From: Alcanivoracaceae bacterium
GTDB lineage: Bacteria; Pseudomonadota; Gammaproteobacteria; Xanthomonadales; Marinicellaceae
Length of the DNA stretch: 58,774 bases
Assembly: GCA_016763695.1 (NCBI GenBank)
Contig: JAESTH010000303.1
Coordinates: 1 to 58,774, forward strand
Direction: 5' to 3'
Positions 40,227 through 49,545 of this stretch are shown in pieces. Within the stretch, counting starts at the first letter, position 1; the number at the start of each line of letters is the position of its first letter. Position numbers and translations under genes: made by a program. The notes under the pieces were generated by a model. It had not been told where the DNA came from and did no database searches. It saw nothing but the letters and a program-made list of their open reading frames with translations.

Positions 40227-42338
40227 ATGACAGAGAAAATAACAAAAACCAGACATATTCGACAGCAACTAGAGTCACTAAACCAGCAGCAATCAAAAAC
40301 TTATTATACACCAGCCAAGAAAAAGCAGAAATACAAAGGCCTAGGTCTCAATTGGCGTGATGCGGTGATACTGGTAATGGCAATGTTTTTTGTGGGCCTG
40401 TATCAGGTGCAGGCACATGCGGATGAATACTTTGATCTTGAAGAGGTCGATACAGGCATGATGCTGTCGTATCACCAGGCTGGCAATGATTATGCCGCTT
40501 TAAAGCTACTATCCTCAGAGTACAATATAGATATAACTGGCATTATTGCTCAGGTCAATATCAAACAGACCTTCCATAATGACACGGTCAATTGGATAGA
40601 GGAGGGCATGTATGCCTTTCCTGTTGCAGATAATGCCGCCGTCTATCAGATGAAATTGATTATTGGCAAACGGGTGATAGAAGCAGAGATTCATGAGAAA
40701 CAACAGGCGCAACAAATCTATGATACTGCCAAATCACAGGGACTGGCAGCCAGCATAGTTAAACAGTACCGACCCAATCTATTTACCACCGATGTGGCAA
40801 ATATCATGCCGAATGAAAAAATTCGAGTAGAAATAACTTACCAGCAAACCTTGAGATACGATGCAGGGCATATTGACTTTCGTTTACCTCTGGCGATTAA
40901 AAGTCGATACATGCAGGAGAAGTTTCTTGCAGATTTGGACCAAAATGATCTCAATCTGCAAGATGCGGCTCTTCCTATAACAACTGTGTTTGATGCTAAA
41001 CATCGAAATATTAATATAAATTTAGAAGCAGGTTTTGAGTTGTCCGAGTTAAAGAGTCTTAATCATGATGTTGATATAGTGCACACAGCAATAACTCAAA
41101 CAATCAGCCTGTTGGATAAACAGCTGTATGACAAACATGATTTTGTGCTGCGCTGGCATCCGCAACGTGGCAATGAACCACAAGCTGCCATGTTTAGCGA
41201 AACACTCAATGGCGAAGAATATGTGCTGATGATGTTGTTGCCACCTGAGAGCATAAAATCGATTGAGACAGAAAATAAACAAAGTAGAGAAGTAGTTTTT
41301 ATCATTGATACTTCTGGTTCTATGCATGGTAATGCCATGAGTGCAGCTAAGGATGCACTGTTTTTTGGCTTGACACAGTTGGCTGCAAAAGATAAATTCA
41401 ATATTATTGAGTTTAACTCTTATGCGCGGGAATTATTTGCGCATTCGGTGCTTGCCAGTAGCGATAATCTCGATAAAGCCATCAACTTTATTGATAAATT
41501 AAATGCCGATGGTGGTACCAATATGGCGCCAGCTCTGGCTCTGGCAATGGAAGATGAAGTGGCAACAAACCGTTTAAAGCAGATCATATTTATCACCGAT
41601 GGTTCAGTGGGTAATGAAGCACAACTATTCAGCCAAATTAATCAAAACATTGATGCTGCTAGATTGTTTACCGTTGCTATCGGTGCAGCACCCAATAATT
41701 ATTTTATGAATAAGGCGGCACTGATAGGCAGAGGAACCTATACAAATATAGCCAAACTTAATGATGTCGATGACAGCATGAACGAACTGTTTATCAAGCT
41801 GTCATCTCCAACACTAACCGATGTTATGATCCAGTGGAATGGCGATGTAGAGCAAAATCCTCGTGTTATTCCGGATTTATACAGTGATCAACCCATCATT
41901 GTTACTGCCAGAATGAAAAACTTTGATGCGGAAGTCGCCTTGAGTGGTTATGTCAATGATAAAACATGGTCAAAAGCTTTTACTTTTAATCAGGATGGAG
42001 CCTCTAGGGGAGTAGCAAAACTGTGGGCAAGAAATCAGATAACTGATTTGACCGATGATTTTATGTTGGGTGCGGATATTGATGCTAGCCTTTTACAAGC
42101 ACAAATCACCGATATTGCGCTCAAATTTCATCTGGTAAGTAAGTTTACCAGCCTGGTAGCAGTGGATAAAACCCCAGATATGACACGATTAGTCGCATTG
42201 CAGGCAGATGCTATGAAAAAGGCGCAGGCGTTTGAATTTGTAAACTTTCCTCAGACCGCATTAGGTTGGCAATGGCAAATGCTAGTGGGCTTAATGTTGT
42301 TAGCTTTAGGTCTATTTACTCGCAAGTTATTAGCATGA
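40227..42338 (+). CDS. VIT/vWA-domain marine proteobacterial sortase target protein
   Basis: VIT domain, MIDAS-like IDTSGSMHGNAM, C-terminal FPQTALGWQ + TM + RK tail. Confidence 0.9.
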   Translation: MTEKITKTRHIRQQLESLNQQQSKTYYTPAKKKQKYKGLGLNWRDAVILVMAMFFVGLYQVQAHADEYFDLEEVDTGMMLSYHQAGNDYAALKLLSSEYNIDITGIIAQVNIKQTFHNDTVNWIEEGMYAFPVADNAAVYQMKLIIGKRVIEAEIHEKQQAQQIYDTAKSQGLAASIVKQYRPNLFTTDVANIMPNEKIRVEITYQQTLRYDAGHIDFRLPLAIKSRYMQEKFLADLDQNDLNLQDAALPITTVFDAKHRNININLEAGFELSELKSLNHDVDIVHTAITQTISLLDKQLYDKHDFVLRWHPQRGNEPQAAMFSETLNGEEYVLMMLLPPESIKSIETENKQSREVVFIIDTSGSMHGNAMSAAKDALFFGLTQLAAKDKFNIIEFNSYARELFAHSVLASSDNLDKAINFIDKLNADGGTNMAPALALAMEDEVATNRLKQIIFITDGSVGNEAQLFSQINQNIDAARLFTVAIGAAPNNYFMNKAALIGRGTYTNIAKLNDVDDSMNELFIKLSSPTLTDVMIQWNGDVEQNPRVIPDLYSDQPIIVTARMKNFDAEVALSGYVNDKTWSKAFTFNQDGASRGVAKLWARNQITDLTDDFMLGADIDASLLQAQITDIALKFHLVSKFTSLVAVDKTPDMTRLVALQADAMKKAQAFEFVNFPQTALGWQWQMLVGLMLLALGLFTRKLLA

Positions 42339-42907
42339 AGCTAAAAGTCTTAATCAGCACAGTAATACTCTGCACGGGCCTGTGGCATGTATCCGCATCA
42401 GGATACATGCTATCTAAAGCTTGGTTGTCACAGATATTGATTAAGCAGGCATGGCAACAAACGCTGTTGGATAAACAACAACATAAACCATGGTCCTGGG
42501 CAGATACTTTTCCTGTTGCGAGTTTGCAGGTTCCGCGATTGGCTGTTAGCAGTTATGTTCTCGAAGGCAGTAGCGGTAGAAATCTGGCATTTTCTGCGAC
42601 GCACTTATCGCAGAGTGGAATGCCAGGGCAACAGAAAACCACGGTTATATCTGGTCACAATGACAGTCACTTCGGCTACCTTCAACAGCTCTTGATAGGA
42701 GATGAAATTTTGCTAACAACAGTGGAGAATAATATTAAAAAAATCTCAAGTTATAGAGTCTCCAGTACTCAAATTGTAGACAGTAAAAAACACCAGTTGA
42801 AAATTTTCAACAGGGATGAATTACTGTTGACCACCTGTTATCCTTTTGATTCTTTGACTGCTGGTGGTCATTTGCGCTATGTGATCCATGCAATACCCGT
42901 AACATAG
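42335..42907 (+). CDS. class GN sortase
   Basis: TVISGHNDSHFGYLQ (His) and LLTTCYPFDSLTAGGHLRYVIHA (Cys); ATGA overlap with target gene. Confidence 0.9.
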   Translation: MKLKVLISTVILCTGLWHVSASGYMLSKAWLSQILIKQAWQQTLLDKQQHKPWSWADTFPVASLQVPRLAVSSYVLEGSSGRNLAFSATHLSQSGMPGQQKTTVISGHNDSHFGYLQQLLIGDEILLTTVENNIKKISSYRVSSTQIVDSKKHQLKIFNRDELLLTTCYPFDSLTAGGHLRYVIHAIPVT

Positions 42908-43137
42908 CTTTAATGACTAGAATTCGGTATAAAAGTCATTATTTGTACATATATATACTTTTTGATAATATACGTCTAAACTAATGTAAAAAATGTGACG
43001 AAACCATCAAAAATGATTATTTTATGTATTTTTTGCACAAAATTAGGCTGTAACGCTATCCAAAAAAGCTTTTGGATAGTAAATTATTATTTTCCGTTCA
43101 AGTATTATGTATATACTTTAGGTGTCGAAAAATATTG

Positions 43138-45018
43138 ATGCGTCATTATCTAACAATCTCTGTATTACTATTGAGCTTTATAAACCAAGCCTATGCGAGC
43201 TATTCGGATCCGTATAATAGAAAAATTGATGACTTGACATCAGTAGACCCTAACAAATCTTTATCTCTGGCCAGGCTTGCACTAGCTGATGCCCAATCCA
43301 ATGCTGATGTAGAACAACAATTGGTGGCTATTTTTTATATAGTAGAATCTTTGTTTGTGCTATCTGATTCTGAAGAAATTGATGCTTATATAGCAAAGGG
43401 CTTAATCCTTGCCGAGCAAAATCACAACAGTCGTTTCATTAGTGAATTTATCGGTCATAAAACTTTTCAACAGGAAATAAAAGGCGATTATCAAGCGGCA
43501 AATGTGAGTGCCAATAAGGCTCTGCAGCTGGCACAAACGACGGGTGATAAAAGATTGATTGCAGTACAAACAGCATTGCGGGGTCAGATTCACCTAGCTA
43601 TGGAAAATTATGATTTGGCCATGAAAGATGTAGAAACGGCGATCGACATATTTAAGGAGCACGATGACCGACCTTATCTCAGTATAAACTATAATTTACT
43701 GGCGATAATTTATGACTCTTTGGGTGAATATGATAATGCTATCAAATATTATCAAGAGTCAGATAACTATGATGATGTAAAATCACCTTATAATTTGGCT
43801 GCGCTTTATTATAATTTAGGCTCTGTCTATATCAGTAAAAAAGATTATACAAAAGCCATCGATTATTATAAAAAATCAATGGAACTTTCAAGACAGACCA
43901 ATGACAGTTATACACTGGCATTTACCAATTATGGAATGTCAGAAGTATTGATGCTACAAAAAGAGCCGCAGAGGGCAGAAAGTATATTATTATCAGTCTT
44001 TGAAATATTTGCTGCAAACAATGATATATTAATGCTGTTTAACAGCAATCTGTTAATGGCGGATATCCAAATAGTTAATAAGCTGTATCCTCAGGCTCTG
44101 GCATATTTGGATGTGGCAGAAAAGCAAAGTAAGGTTATAGATACGCCCAGTGTCCATCTGTATTACTTAAAACAGAAAATCGAGTATTTTGTTGCACAGG
44201 AAATATGGAAACAGGCATTTGAACTAAAAAAACAAGCAGACATAGTCAGAAAGAAAGTACAGGAAAGCGATAAGGTAAAATTAATTTCAGAATTAAAAGT
44301 CAGGTTTAATGCTCAATTTGATCAGCAAAAGCTTGGACTGTTACAAAAACAGAATGAATTGCAACAGGTTTCAATTGTTCAAGAAAAAACCAGGCAGAAA
44401 TACCTGTGGGGTTTAATTACTCTGGGGCTGTTTATCTTTGTGATTACTTATCTTGCGTACAGAAACCAAAGAAAAATAAAGAGGTACCTGTATAAGTTAT
44501 CAATTACCGATTATTTAACCGATGTTGCCAACAGACGATACATTATTGAGAGTTTAAAGAGTTTGTATGATCAAAGTAAAACCCAAAATTTGCCCTTTGC
44601 GCTGGTGATGGTTGATTTAGATTATTTCAAGAAAATTAACGATACCTATGGTCATGAAGTTGGTAATGAGGTGCTTATCTATTTTGCAAAAACTGCAAAA
44701 AGAGTGATGTCAAATGTTGGTAAAGTTGGCAGATTAGGTGGCGAAGAGTGGTTAATACTATTGCCAAATGTCAATGAGAGTACCATAAAGAGCAAATTGT
44801 GCGAGCTAAGAGTGGCGTATAAGGATGCTATTTCTCTGAAAATTCCTAAAGACTGTGAGCTGTCTTTTAGTAGTGGCGTCTTGCTGTGCACAAATAATTA
44901 TGACAGCTATGAAAAAATGCTTAATGATGTAGATGAAGCCATGTATAAAGCCAAGGAAAAAGGCCGGGAACAGGATGTCTATATCGGACAACTAGGTAAA
45001 ATAATTAATTTAGCTTAA
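43138..45018 (+). CDS. TPR-repeat GGDEF diguanylate cyclase (start probably 43138)
   Basis: signal peptide MRHYLTISVLLLSFINQAYA, TPRs, TM, LSITDYLTDVANRRYI, RLGGEEWLILLP. Confidence 0.9.
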   Translation: MRHYLTISVLLLSFINQAYASYSDPYNRKIDDLTSVDPNKSLSLARLALADAQSNADVEQQLVAIFYIVESLFVLSDSEEIDAYIAKGLILAEQNHNSRFISEFIGHKTFQQEIKGDYQAANVSANKALQLAQTTGDKRLIAVQTALRGQIHLAMENYDLAMKDVETAIDIFKEHDDRPYLSINYNLLAIIYDSLGEYDNAIKYYQESDNYDDVKSPYNLAALYYNLGSVYISKKDYTKAIDYYKKSMELSRQTNDSYTLAFTNYGMSEVLMLQKEPQRAESILLSVFEIFAANNDILMLFNSNLLMADIQIVNKLYPQALAYLDVAEKQSKVIDTPSVHLYYLKQKIEYFVAQEIWKQAFELKKQADIVRKKVQESDKVKLISELKVRFNAQFDQQKLGLLQKQNELQQVSIVQEKTRQKYLWGLITLGLFIFVITYLAYRNQRKIKRYLYKLSITDYLTDVANRRYIIESLKSLYDQSKTQNLPFALVMVDLDYFKKINDTYGHEVGNEVLIYFAKTAKRVMSNVGKVGRLGGEEWLILLPNVNESTIKSKLCELRVAYKDAISLKIPKDCELSFSSGVLLCTNNYDSYEKMLNDVDEAMYKAKEKGREQDVYIGQLGKIINLA

Positions 45019-45125
45019 TTTAAACTCTCTTCATAACTTTCCCGTCAGTTGATCGTTATTATTGTGTGGGCATCTTAAAACGAACTAATTAATGTGTATA
45101 TTGTCAGAACTTGAATAAATCGCAA

Positions 45126-45186
45126 CTAGTACTTGACCAAATCCAGCTTTTCCGCAGTAGGTTATTCTTTCTCGGTCTAGCACTTA
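45126..45186. repeat. short inverted-repeat element related to 29828-29906
   Basis: CTAGTACTTGACCAA ... CTTTCTCGGTCTAGCACTTA. Confidence 0.5.
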
Positions 45187-45201
45187 ACTATAGAGGGTAC
45201 A

Positions 45202-46665
45202 ATGAATCAGAGCATAATGGTCCGGAATACAACTGAAAAAGAATCTATCTACTTTAAATTAATCGCATTTTTCTCCCTGACAGACACCGACGTATTGGCT
45301 CAAAGTGGTCGTTATGATCGAATGTTAGCCTATGCAATGGTTTTTCGACAACTGGTTACATTTGTCTTCACTTTTATGTTATTCACCTATGGTGTTTCAT
45401 TATTTTTAGGCACGATTGCGGCCCTTATCTCTGGTTTTGTTTTTGCTCTGACTCTGTTTTTTCTTGATCAGGCCATTATTGGTTCAGACTGGGCGTTAAA
45501 AAATCCGTTTAAAGGAGGCTTGCCATTAAGAAAGATGTTTGGTTTGATTCCGCGTATATTCTATTCATTGATCATTGCCATAGGCTTGGCAACTTTGGCA
45601 GAGATCAGCTTGCAAGCCAATGCCATCGATGAGCAAATCCAAAAGGATGTGGTAGAAAACAACAAAGAATATTTTGCCAGAATGAATGCCCATGAAGTTG
45701 AGCTGGATACGGCTGTTAATGTCAGCGAAGAAAGAATAATAGCTTTGCAACAACAGATATCAGCAACAAATGCGGAGCAGCTTGCATACAGTGAGGCAGA
45801 GAAAAATCATGATGTAGGAACCATAAGTAATAGTATCGACCACCATCAGGTCTCTCTTGAAGAGCATCAAACCGCACAAAAAGTAATTATTAATGAACTC
45901 AGTGGTCAAAATGAGAGTTTATCAAAGGCCAGAAAGGATTATCAGTTCTGGTTTAATGAAGCCATTTTGGAACGAACAGGGCAAGATGGTAGGGAGCCAA
46001 AAGAAGGCCCCAAATACAAAAGAGCAGTCAAGACTTATGAAGAGCTTAGGTTTCTCATTCCCATTATCGAAGCAGGTATCGCCAGTAGTAACGCCAGACT
46101 GGATGTGGTTGAAGAGGATATTATCCTGGCCACAGATAAACTCAATGAATCTCAACAGACACGTAATATTCTGGAAAACAAAGAAAGTAACTACCTGACA
46201 AATCAGCAGCTGCTACTCAATTATGAGCAGGAGTTAACCGCTACACAGGGGCAATTAAATACCCTTATAGATGACAAACAGACAAAGCTGCAAGCCTTTC
46301 GTATCACTTTACAGGGTGAAGGGTTATTTTATGAAAGAAAAACTGGGGTATTAACCCGCTATATAGCCCTGCAAAAAATTCATTCTGACCCTGAGTTTGG
46401 CAAAGTTGCGACACTGTTTAGTTACATGTTAAAGATTTTCTTTATCGCCATAGAGTTGATGCCAGTAATTATTAAATTATTTTTCAGTCCCTTTAGCTTT
46501 TACTCTTTAAAAATGTACAGAAAAATGCATGTGGCCTTATTGCAAGAGAAGGCATTGCTGGAAATTGCCGAGATGGAGTATAAAAAAGAAAAACGCACAA
46601 GAGAACGGGAGTTTAAAAGGCAAACTGAGACAGATAATGATTTGGAAAACAGCATATTAATTTAG
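45202..46665 (+). CDS. DUF4407 domain-containing membrane protein
   Basis: TM-TM-TM, long coiled coil, C-terminal TM (FFIAIELMPVIIKLFF). Confidence 0.8.
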   Translation: MNQSIMVRNTTEKESIYFKLIAFFSLTDTDVLAQSGRYDRMLAYAMVFRQLVTFVFTFMLFTYGVSLFLGTIAALISGFVFALTLFFLDQAIIGSDWALKNPFKGGLPLRKMFGLIPRIFYSLIIAIGLATLAEISLQANAIDEQIQKDVVENNKEYFARMNAHEVELDTAVNVSEERIIALQQQISATNAEQLAYSEAEKNHDVGTISNSIDHHQVSLEEHQTAQKVIINELSGQNESLSKARKDYQFWFNEAILERTGQDGREPKEGPKYKRAVKTYEELRFLIPIIEAGIASSNARLDVVEEDIILATDKLNESQQTRNILENKESNYLTNQQLLLNYEQELTATQGQLNTLIDDKQTKLQAFRITLQGEGLFYERKTGVLTRYIALQKIHSDPEFGKVATLFSYMLKIFFIAIELMPVIIKLFFSPFSFYSLKMYRKMHVALLQEKALLEIAEMEYKKEKRTREREFKRQTETDNDLENSILI

Positions 46666-46678
46666 TGATGGTGTTGCT

Positions 46679-46810
46679 GTTCAGTAAGTTTATTCAGCTT
46701 GGCTTACAGAGTTTGTGAAGTCATTCGGAATTTATTGGGTGCAGGGTTTTAACCCTGCCTTGCTCTTTGTTATTTAGAGGTTATTGAGAGCGGCGAGACT
46801 GAAGTCTCGC
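46679..46810. repeat. ~130-bp dispersed repeat, copy 1
   Basis: aligns with the reverse complement of 52384-52511. Confidence 0.8.
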
Positions 46811-46884
46811 ATCCGTGAGTTATTCACAGTCTCACAGCAACCTCCTCAAACACGCTGAATAGTGATGCCTCTTTTACCTTCACA

Positions 46885-48630
46885 TTATTTCAAAAGCCGA
46901 TAAACAGGATATTGCATGTGTGCCTGTTCATAATGTTTGCTGTGTTTATGTAGCCAATCAAGCTGTGCGTACCAGTTTTTACCAAATTCTTCATCAGACT
47001 GTTGTTTTTGCTTAAATTCCTTTTGTAATTGTGGGTTGCTTTTCAATAATTCTGCGGCCATGTCCTCAAACACGTAAGGAGAAAAATGTTCTTTTTGTTG
47101 CAAAATGGTATCAAAAAAGTTCCAGTTAAAAAATGAATCAGGAGCCTGGGGTTCCAGGGTTTCAATGATATACTTGATAGCTGGCTGATTCAGTTTAATC
47201 ACATAGTCACCTTTTTTGAAAGCCATATCTATGGTGCTGCTATTAATCTGGGTATTGAAATGTAAATAATGACCTTCATAAGGTGCTTTTCTGGTTTCAT
47301 AATCGCTGATTTTATAGGACTGTACGGTTATGGTTTTGTCTTTATCCAGAGGATCCATTTGTATATTGTTGAGTTTTAGCAAAGCGATGACCTTATGCCA
47401 TGCCTGTGGAATGATGTAGGCTTTTGCCATGCTGACTTCAAGACTGGGTTTAAAATAATTGTGATATTTAACTTCTTGATCAAATGGACGGTTGCGGTCA
47501 TATTTTAAACGCTGTGTATGAGTCACGTTGCTATCTATTTTTTGCGCACGATAACCTTTAAAATGTAAAATACTATAGTTGTCTTCATCAATTTTCCAAT
47601 CCAGGGTGTACTTGGTTTGTGCATAAATATTTTTATAATAATCGTGGCGTATTTTCTTTATCGTATCTGAGTCCTTATCAATAATCTCGATCATGGACTG
47701 CATCAGTTGGTAAGTTCCTTCTACTCGCTGTTTATAGGGTTTTAACATATGGGTTTCGACCATCATTCCCAATACATTGAATAAGCTGGTATAACCTGTT
47801 GAGTAACGACCATAGTCCATAAACTGACTGAACCCAGCCTCAGGAACTTGATTAAAAACATTGACATAAGGCGTGATGTCCCAGTTTTTGTTCTTGAGCT
47901 TGTTTTCCAGATTTGGCATTAATACACTGTGCAAATAATCACCCAATTGACCACCTAGTTTATTGTGTTGAGTAAATAAATGAGTCAAAGTATACTGATA
48001 ATCAGCACCATTGCTCACATGGTTGTCTATAAAAACATCAGGCTGTATCAAGTGAAATATTTTGGTAAATGTTTGGGCATTGTAGCTGTCATTTTTTATG
48101 AAATCACGATTTAAGTCGTAGTTGCGGGCATTGCCACGAAAGCCATATTCGAGTGGGCCATTCTGATTGGTTCTTGTTGTGGAATTACGATTGAGGCTGC
48201 CACCGATATTATAAATAGGTATGGTTACTATCACGGTGTTTTTTGGCATGTTTAACGTCCCTGAAGCGATATCTCTAAACAACATCATGCTGGCATCGAT
48301 GCCATCGCTTTCACCTGGATGAATACCATTATTAATTAATAATATACTTTTGTTTTTCCTTATCTGCTCAAATGACTGTATGTTATCTGCATTAAGTGTC
48401 ACCAGATGCAATGGTAGACCTGAGTCTGTTTTGCCTATGGACTGTAAGGATATTTGTGGATATATATCAGCTAGTTTTTGATAAAAAGCGATGGTCTGCT
48501 GGTAGGTGGCAGTCTGGGTGCCGTTTGAGCTTTCAAAAACAGTGATTAAATCTGGCTGTTGTAGGCCTTGAGCGACACTGACTTTTATGGCTAACAGGAT
48601 TATTAATAATTTCATTGGTGGTATTTCCAT
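46885..48630 (-). CDS. M14-family zinc carboxypeptidase
   Basis: INNGIHPGESDGIDASMML (HxxE), NARNYDLNRDFIK, FIDNHVSNGADYQY. Confidence 0.88.
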   Translation of the reverse strand: MEIPPMKLLIILLAIKVSVAQGLQQPDLITVFESSNGTQTATYQQTIAFYQKLADIYPQISLQSIGKTDSGLPLHLVTLNADNIQSFEQIRKNKSILLINNGIHPGESDGIDASMMLFRDIASGTLNMPKNTVIVTIPIYNIGGSLNRNSTTRTNQNGPLEYGFRGNARNYDLNRDFIKNDSYNAQTFTKIFHLIQPDVFIDNHVSNGADYQYTLTHLFTQHNKLGGQLGDYLHSVLMPNLENKLKNKNWDITPYVNVFNQVPEAGFSQFMDYGRYSTGYTSLFNVLGMMVETHMLKPYKQRVEGTYQLMQSMIEIIDKDSDTIKKIRHDYYKNIYAQTKYTLDWKIDEDNYSILHFKGYRAQKIDSNVTHTQRLKYDRNRPFDQEVKYHNYFKPSLEVSMAKAYIIPQAWHKVIALLKLNNIQMDPLDKDKTITVQSYKISDYETRKAPYEGHYLHFNTQINSSTIDMAFKKGDYVIKLNQPAIKYIIETLEPQAPDSFFNWNFFDTILQQKEHFSPYVFEDMAAELLKSNPQLQKEFKQKQQSDEEFGKNWYAQLDWLHKHSKHYEQAHMQYPVYRLLK

Positions 48631-49337
48631 TCGGTTTGGCTAAATGCAGTCTCATCGCTGTTAATAAAGACATCAATAATATGTGCTGCAACATTGAGAG
48701 GCGCAGAAAGTCTACCTTGTTGTTTTAGGCTATTAAATTCGGAGGCATAGGGAAAAGTGCTGGTCTTGGCGGTTCTTAAAGTTTTTTGCATATTGGTATC
48801 AACCACACCAGGGAAATAATCATTGACCAGTACCGCATATTTCTGCAACTCTACTTTTAACACCTCATTTGCCATCAGTGCAGCAGCTTTGGAGATACAA
48901 TAGTTGCCAATCCCTGCGATGGCCTGTTTCGCAGCACCAGAGGAGACGCTGAGAATTCTGGCACTGTTTTCTGATGAGCTTAAATGGTGGATTAATTTTT
49001 GTGTCAAAAAAATAATGGGTTCTACATTGGTGACAATATGATTGCGAAAATCAGATAAACTGATTTCCGCCAACCCTTGAGGAGAGTCTAAAATGGCCGC
49101 ATTATGCAGTAAATAGTCCACAGGCTGTTTGATGGCATCAGCAATCATGTTTCGTCCCGTATCGGTGGCAATATCAGCAACTATTATCTGTACATTGGCA
49201 TACTGCTTTTGTAGTTGTAGTAAGGTGTTTTTACTTCTGGCAGTAGCAATAATATTTAAGTCTTTGCTGGCAGCCTGCTTTACACAGGCGGCACCAATAC
49301 CTGAACTGGCACCAGTAATTAGTATGGTTTTCTTCAT
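48612..49337 (-). CDS. short-chain dehydrogenase/reductase
   Basis: ITGASSGIGAACV, LHNAAIL, YCISKAAALMANEV. Confidence 0.93.
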   Translation of the reverse strand: MKKTILITGASSGIGAACVKQAASKDLNIIATARSKNTLLQLQKQYANVQIIVADIATDTGRNMIADAIKQPVDYLLHNAAILDSPQGLAEISLSDFRNHIVTNVEPIIFLTQKLIHHLSSSENSARILSVSSGAAKQAIAGIGNYCISKAAALMANEVLKVELQKYAVLVNDYFPGVVDTNMQKTLRTAKTSTFPYASEFNSLKQQGRLSAPLNVAAHIIDVFINSDETAFSQTEWKYHQ

Positions 49338-49545
49338 ATAAGCATCTTATCATTATGTATCGAGCGAACAAAATATTCTTTGAGAAATAGGGTTAGTAGG
49401 GTTCTTTAAAGTATTTTAGTGAAATTATTTGCACTTATGTTAATATGTAAGGCGAAGGTGAAACATACCAAGGGGACAACAACATATCAAAAATAAGAAT
49501 ATTTGCCTATATTGGACACCTGAATTTTTACTAACTTAACTAACA

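Noticed and set aside
43072-43137. N-terminal extension of the GGDEF ORF (MDSKLLFSVQ...)
   Set aside because: Begins inside a hairpin; the Met at 43138 starts a clear signal peptide, so the extension is probably untranslated leader.
45202-46665. DUF4407 protein as a phage or secretion component
   Set aside because: The TM-coiled-coil-TM layout alone does not support it, and no phage or secretion genes flank it.
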